A DNA stretch of 7,739 bases from Thermodesulfobacteriota bacterium. GTDB taxonomy: Bacteria; Desulfobacterota; Syntrophobacteria; BM002. The DNA lies in NCBI GenBank assembly GCA_947259475.1, contig CAMYLW010000139.1:1-7739 (forward strand). The letters are read 5' to 3'. Positions 5,543-7,739 of this stretch are shown piece after piece. A program made the position numbers and the translations under genes. The notes beneath the pieces were generated by a model. That model had not been told where the DNA came from. It made no database searches and was given only the letters and a program-made list of their open reading frames with translations. Position 1 is the first letter of the stretch; each line of letters begins with the position of its first letter.

Positions 5543-6811
5543 TTACGTTTTTTCGTTGACCCTCTGCAGATTACGGAAAAACATCGATGATGCATTCAAT
5601 AGCAGGTCATCGAGGTGTTGAAAAAAATGATATGAGTTGTTTTCCGCAAGGAACTCTTTTGGATTTAGTCCTTTCGCCAGCGCCCTGGCTACCGTGTCGC
5701 CATCCACCACTGCCCCAGCGGCGTCAGTGGGGCCGTCTGTACCGTCAGTACCACCGCAAAGCAGGCAAACCCCTTTCAGCCCTTCAAGGTCGAGAGCAGC
5801 AGCCAGAGCAAATTCTTGATTTCGTCCACCTTTTCCTTGGCCTCGCACCACCACCGTTGTCTCTCCCCCGGAAATGAGGCAAGCAGGTCGAACCACAGGA
5901 TGACCGCTCATAACAATCTCTTTAGCGAGGGCCGTGTGAAAACGAGCCGCCTCCGTTGTATCACCCTCGATCAATGAAGAGAGGATAAGGCTCGTATAAC
6001 CGAGCTTTTCAGCTTGATTTGCGGCAGCCTTCAACGCTTGCATATTGGTTCCCACCAGGATGGATAAAGTTTGTGAAAATATTGGTTCACCCGGCTTCGG
6101 TGTCTCCGGAACCTTTCCTTCTATTCCTTCTTCCAGGTGAGATTTCACTGAGGCCGGCAACTTGTCTTTGAGAGCATAGCGATCCAAGACTTCCTGACAT
6201 TCCTTGTAGGTGGTGGGATCCCCCACAGTGGGTCCCGAGGCAATCACGTCTAGGGGATCTCCAACAACATCAGAAAGGATAAGAGAGATCAAAGTAGACG
6301 GATGCGCCAACCGTGCCAGTTGCCCCCCTTTGACTAGCAGGTTGGTGGTGGCCATTTTCTCATCCAGGGTGATCCCCTCTACCGGCATTGGAAGGAGAGC
6401 TGAGCCGCCTCCAGAGAGCAAGAAAAGCACCAGGTCTTGTCGCCCCAGTTTTTTCACCAGGCTTACCAGTTCTTGGGTGGCTCGCCAGCCATTTTCATCT
6501 GGAGTGGGATGTCCCGCCTCCATTAAGCGGATCTTTTGCAGAGGTGCCAGATGGTCATATTTGACAATTACCAACCCTCCGCTTATCCGATCCCCCAGCA
6601 CTTCCTCCACTGCCTGAGCCATCGCTGCTGAGGCTTTGCCCGCGCCTATGGCCCATATTCCTTCAAAGTCCTCCAGATCCAGTTCTTGCTCGCCAAGCAA
6701 AAGCGTATTTCCCTCCAGGGTCAGAGACCGCTTGACAGCTTCATTCGGGTCTACAGCACGCAGTCCAGCTTCGAAAATTTGTCGGGCCTCTTTCTTGAGA
6801 TCCGTTCGCAT
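5543..6811 (-). CDS. Type-II glycerate 2-kinase homologue (DUF4147/MOFRL), atypical
   Basis: Family members phosphorylate D-glycerate to 2-phosphoglycerate in the cytoplasm, linking serine, glyoxylate or sugar-acid breakdown to glycolysis. Numbering is from the ATG at 6811 (422 residues). Conserved motifs present are GAGKA with K59, GHPTPDENG (100-108), SGGGSALL (133-140), LSDVVGD with D181, ASGPTVGD (191-198), GGRNQEF (328-334) and GTDGTDGPTDAAGA (353-366). Two expected parts are missing. The block of roughly 20 residues containing INxVRKHLS, normally before KGGQLAR, is absent (LLVKGGQLAR joins directly at residue 161), and the C-terminal GPTGTNVND motif is replaced by NASSMFFRN. The reading frame is open throughout. 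GAGGGAG (6818-6824) lies six bases before the ATG at 6811, so the upstream ATG at 6826 is less likely. Activity may be altered or lost; the family assignment is firm. Confidence 0.9.
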   Translation of the reverse strand: MRTDLKKEARQIFEAGLRAVDPNEAVKRSLTLEGNTLLLGEQELDLEDFEGIWAIGAGKASAAMAQAVEEVLGDRISGGLVIVKYDHLAPLQKIRLMEAGHPTPDENGWRATQELVSLVKKLGRQDLVLFLLSGGGSALLPMPVEGITLDEKMATTNLLVKGGQLARLAHPSTLISLILSDVVGDPLDVIASGPTVGDPTTYKECQEVLDRYALKDKLPASVKSHLEEGIEGKVPETPKPGEPIFSQTLSILVGTNMQALKAAANQAEKLGYTSLILSSLIEGDTTEAARFHTALAKEIVMSGHPVVRPACLISGGETTVVVRGQGKGGRNQEFALAAALDLEGLKGVCLLCGGTDGTDGPTDAAGAVVDGDTVARALAKGLNPKEFLAENNSYHFFQHLDDLLLNASSMFFRNLQRVNEKT

Positions 6812-6817
6812 GTTAAG

Positions 6818-6824
6818 CTCCCTC
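6818..6824 (-). promoter_or_regulatory. Ribosome binding site fixing the kinase start at 6811
   Basis: On the - strand GAGGGAG is followed by CTTAAC and then ATG. It overlaps the alternative upstream ATG (6826-6824), which itself has no Shine-Dalgarno sequence. Confidence 0.65.
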
Positions 6825-6843
6825 ATAGTGGAAATCTAGGTTG

Positions 6844-6872
6844 CGTCTAGCGAAGCACCGTTTTTTATTCAA
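6844..6872 (-). promoter_or_regulatory. Possible promoter for the glycerate kinase homologue
   Basis: On the - strand TTGAAT (6872-6867) and TAGACG (6849-6844) are separated by 17 bases. Both boxes match the consensus only partly. The predicted start would lie about 25 bases before the ATG at 6811. Confidence 0.35.
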
Positions 6873-6901
6873 TCCTTTTCGTTGCCTTTCCCTCATTACA
6901 T

Positions 6902-7087
6902 GTGGTCCGTTGTCCGTAGTCCGTGGTCCGTTGTATTAGAATTGTCCCATAGGTTAATCCTTCCTGAAACCGTTTACCATTTAATATTCTATTGGAAAAT
7001 ATGCAAACTAAATCTAATCCGCACTCTGTGCGTTATGTGTAGAACCTATCGAGTTAAAAACACAACTGACCACCTGCAACGGACCAC
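6902..7087. repeat. Long-range inverted pair of 7-base-unit arrays (GTNGTCC)
   Basis: This fills most of the 389-base divergent gap between the kinase and HIT genes. The left array has five units in register: GTGGTCC (6902), GTTGTCC (6909), GTAGTCC (6916), GTGGTCC (6923) and GTTGTAT (6930-6936). The right array (7060-7087) has four in opposite orientation, read on + as ACACAAC, TGACCAC, CTGCAAC and GGACCAC. The 123-base spacer is A/T-rich. It contains a perfect 7-base inverted pair, ATAGGTT (6949-6955) and AACCTAT (7043-7049), nested inside the arrays, and a small CGCAC/GTGCG hairpin (7020-7032). I see no credible gene here. Confidence 0.7.
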
Positions 7088-7100
7088 TGACAAACTTCAT

Positions 7101-7130
7101 TTGACAGTGCTCGCACCTGCCAAGTAGAAT
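7101..7130 (+). promoter_or_regulatory. Near-consensus sigma70 promoter for the HIT gene
   Basis: TTGACA (7101-7106), an 18-base spacer and TAGAAT (7125-7130). The predicted start near 7137 gives a leader of about 64 bases. The -35 box begins 14 bases after the right-hand heptamer array. Confidence 0.7.
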
Positions 7131-7200
7131 CTCAATTGCTTTAACCACATTGGCGGCAATCTATTTGTACATTTGGAAAGGGTTTCTGGAGGTATGTAAT

Positions 7201-7611
7201 ATGGAAGATTGTATCTTTTGCAAGATCATTCGCGGTGAAATCCCCTCAGCAAAAGTTTTCGAAACCAAGACTGTCCTTGCATTTCTGGACATCAATCCGG
7301 TAAGCAAGGGTCACACCTTGGTAATCCCCAAGGCTCATTACGACACTTTTCCTGAAATGCCAGCAGACGTAATCGCTGCATTGGGCCAAGCCCTGCAAAA
7401 GATCGGTGAGGCTGTCAAATCCAAACTCAATTCTGCGGGTTTTAACATTTTGCTAAATAATGACCGCGCTGCAGGCCAGCTCATCGATCACTCTCACTTT
7501 CACCTGATTCCCAGAAACCTTGGGGATGGCGTCATGGCCTGGCCTCCGGTGCGTCCTTACGCAGAAGGTGAAATGGAAGCGATGCGTGCAGCTTTGGAGA
7601 GTGCGGTATAA
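7201..7611 (+). CDS. HIT-family nucleotide hydrolase (Hint-like)
   Basis: A cytoplasmic histidine-triad protein of 136 residues. Relatives hydrolyse purine nucleoside phosphoramidates or dinucleoside polyphosphates through a nucleotidyl-histidine intermediate. The triad is H97-S-H99-F-H101-L-I, with H99 the expected nucleophile. C4-X2-C7 near the N-terminus, together with H46 and probably H97, forms the structural zinc site seen in this subgroup. Other family segments present are FLDINPVSKGHTLVIPK (28-44) and the NxxRAAGQ-like stretch NNDRAAGQ (86-93). Length is normal. The start at 7201 is chosen because GGAGG (7188-7192) lies eight bases upstream; an extension to 7150 would add 17 residues across the ribosome binding site. 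It is transcribed alone from the promoter at 7101-7130, divergent from the kinase homologue. The exact substrate cannot be told from sequence. Confidence 0.95.
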   Translation: MEDCIFCKIIRGEIPSAKVFETKTVLAFLDINPVSKGHTLVIPKAHYDTFPEMPADVIAALGQALQKIGEAVKSKLNSAGFNILLNNDRAAGQLIDHSHFHLIPRNLGDGVMAWPPVRPYAEGEMEAMRAALESAV

Positions 7612-7615
7612 CAAG

Positions 7616-7644
7616 GGTCGTAAGACCTAAGAGGTCTCACGACC
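7616..7644 (+). terminator. Hairpin after the HIT gene (possible terminator)
   Basis: GGTCGT (7616-7621) pairs with ACGACC (7639-7644), and AGACC (7623-7627) with GGTCT (7633-7637), with a single A/C mismatch between them and the loop TAAGA. It begins five bases after the stop codon. No T run follows directly; the nearest is TTTTTT at 7719-7724, after a weak AAAAGG/CCTTTT hairpin (7708-7722). The rest of the window to 7739 shows no gene I can support. Confidence 0.45.
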
Positions 7645-7739
7645 AGTTTGAGGCTGGAGGAGCGGCGCTGCGGGCCTTAAGGTTGGAGGCAGAAGAAATA
7701 AGCCACCAAAAGGATTCCTTTTTTGCCGCAAACCTCTAA

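Noticed and set aside
5543..5640. Frameshift near the A/T homopolymers as the reason for the odd kinase C-terminus.
   Set aside because: The frame is correct up to DDLLL, and none of the other frames downstream encodes the expected GPTGTN motif.
6812..6826. Upstream ATG of the glycerate kinase homologue (five extra residues).
   Set aside because: It overlaps the GAGGGAG site that serves the ATG at 6811 and has no Shine-Dalgarno sequence of its own.
6882..7127. An 81-codon open frame on the + strand.
   Set aside because: It runs through both heptamer arrays and into the HIT promoter, has no ribosome binding site, and its composition reflects the repeats.
7150..7200. N-terminal extension of the HIT protein by 17 residues.
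   Set aside because: The extension crosses the GGAGG site, and family members begin close to the CIFCKI motif, as with the ATG at 7201.
7645..7739. Start of a further gene or RNA at the right edge.
   Set aside because: Only short frames on both strands, no clear start site or recognised RNA motif before the window ends.

Overview
This window holds seven protein genes and one clear RNA switch. The likely source is an anaerobic or microaerophilic diderm bacterium, perhaps Desulfobacterota or a similar lineage. The evidence is an MltF-type lytic transglycosylase with a lipoprotein-like N-terminus (which implies an outer membrane), a siroheme/ferredoxin reductase-like protein fused to a PCP-reductase domain, strong AGGAGG-type ribosome binding sites and sigma70-like promoters. 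The taxonomic guess is inference. No tRNA, rRNA, transposase or CRISPR array was seen.

Region 1 (1-671, + strand). A cobalamin riboswitch aptamer (about 20-172) is followed by an intrinsic terminator (212-247) and an 8-bp alternative antiterminator pairing. Two further hairpins follow, then an 86-residue protein of no family I recognise (411-671). Region 2 (672-1835). A promoter and strong Shine-Dalgarno site lead into a 266-residue protein with an N-terminal PCP-reductase-like domain, a siroheme/4Fe-4S motif pair and an inserted 2[4Fe-4S] ferredoxin (868-1668). It converges on the next gene across an inverted array of 8-base units.

Region 3 (1836-3605). Two divergent genes: an NDUFA9-like NAD(P)-binding protein on the - strand and a small site-2 (M50) metalloprotease on the + strand with a good promoter. 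Region 4 (3606-5542). Short-period repeats separate the protease from the - strand mltF gene. Region 5 (5543-7739). A type-II glycerate kinase homologue on the - strand lacks two stretches that I recall as strongly conserved in the family. It is divergent from a HIT-family hydrolase with a near-consensus promoter.

Two things stand out. First, a B12 switch lies immediately upstream of an unknown small gene and a siroheme-reductase fusion. Siroheme and cobalamin share a precursor, so this may be an uncharacterised corrinoid or tetrapyrrole module, although the fusion gene also seems to have its own promoter. Second, several intergenic regions carry a short array with a strict 7-base (once 8-base) period. 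Each uses a different word, and three sites have inverted partners. This is reminiscent of the heptanucleotide STRR repeats of cyanobacteria.
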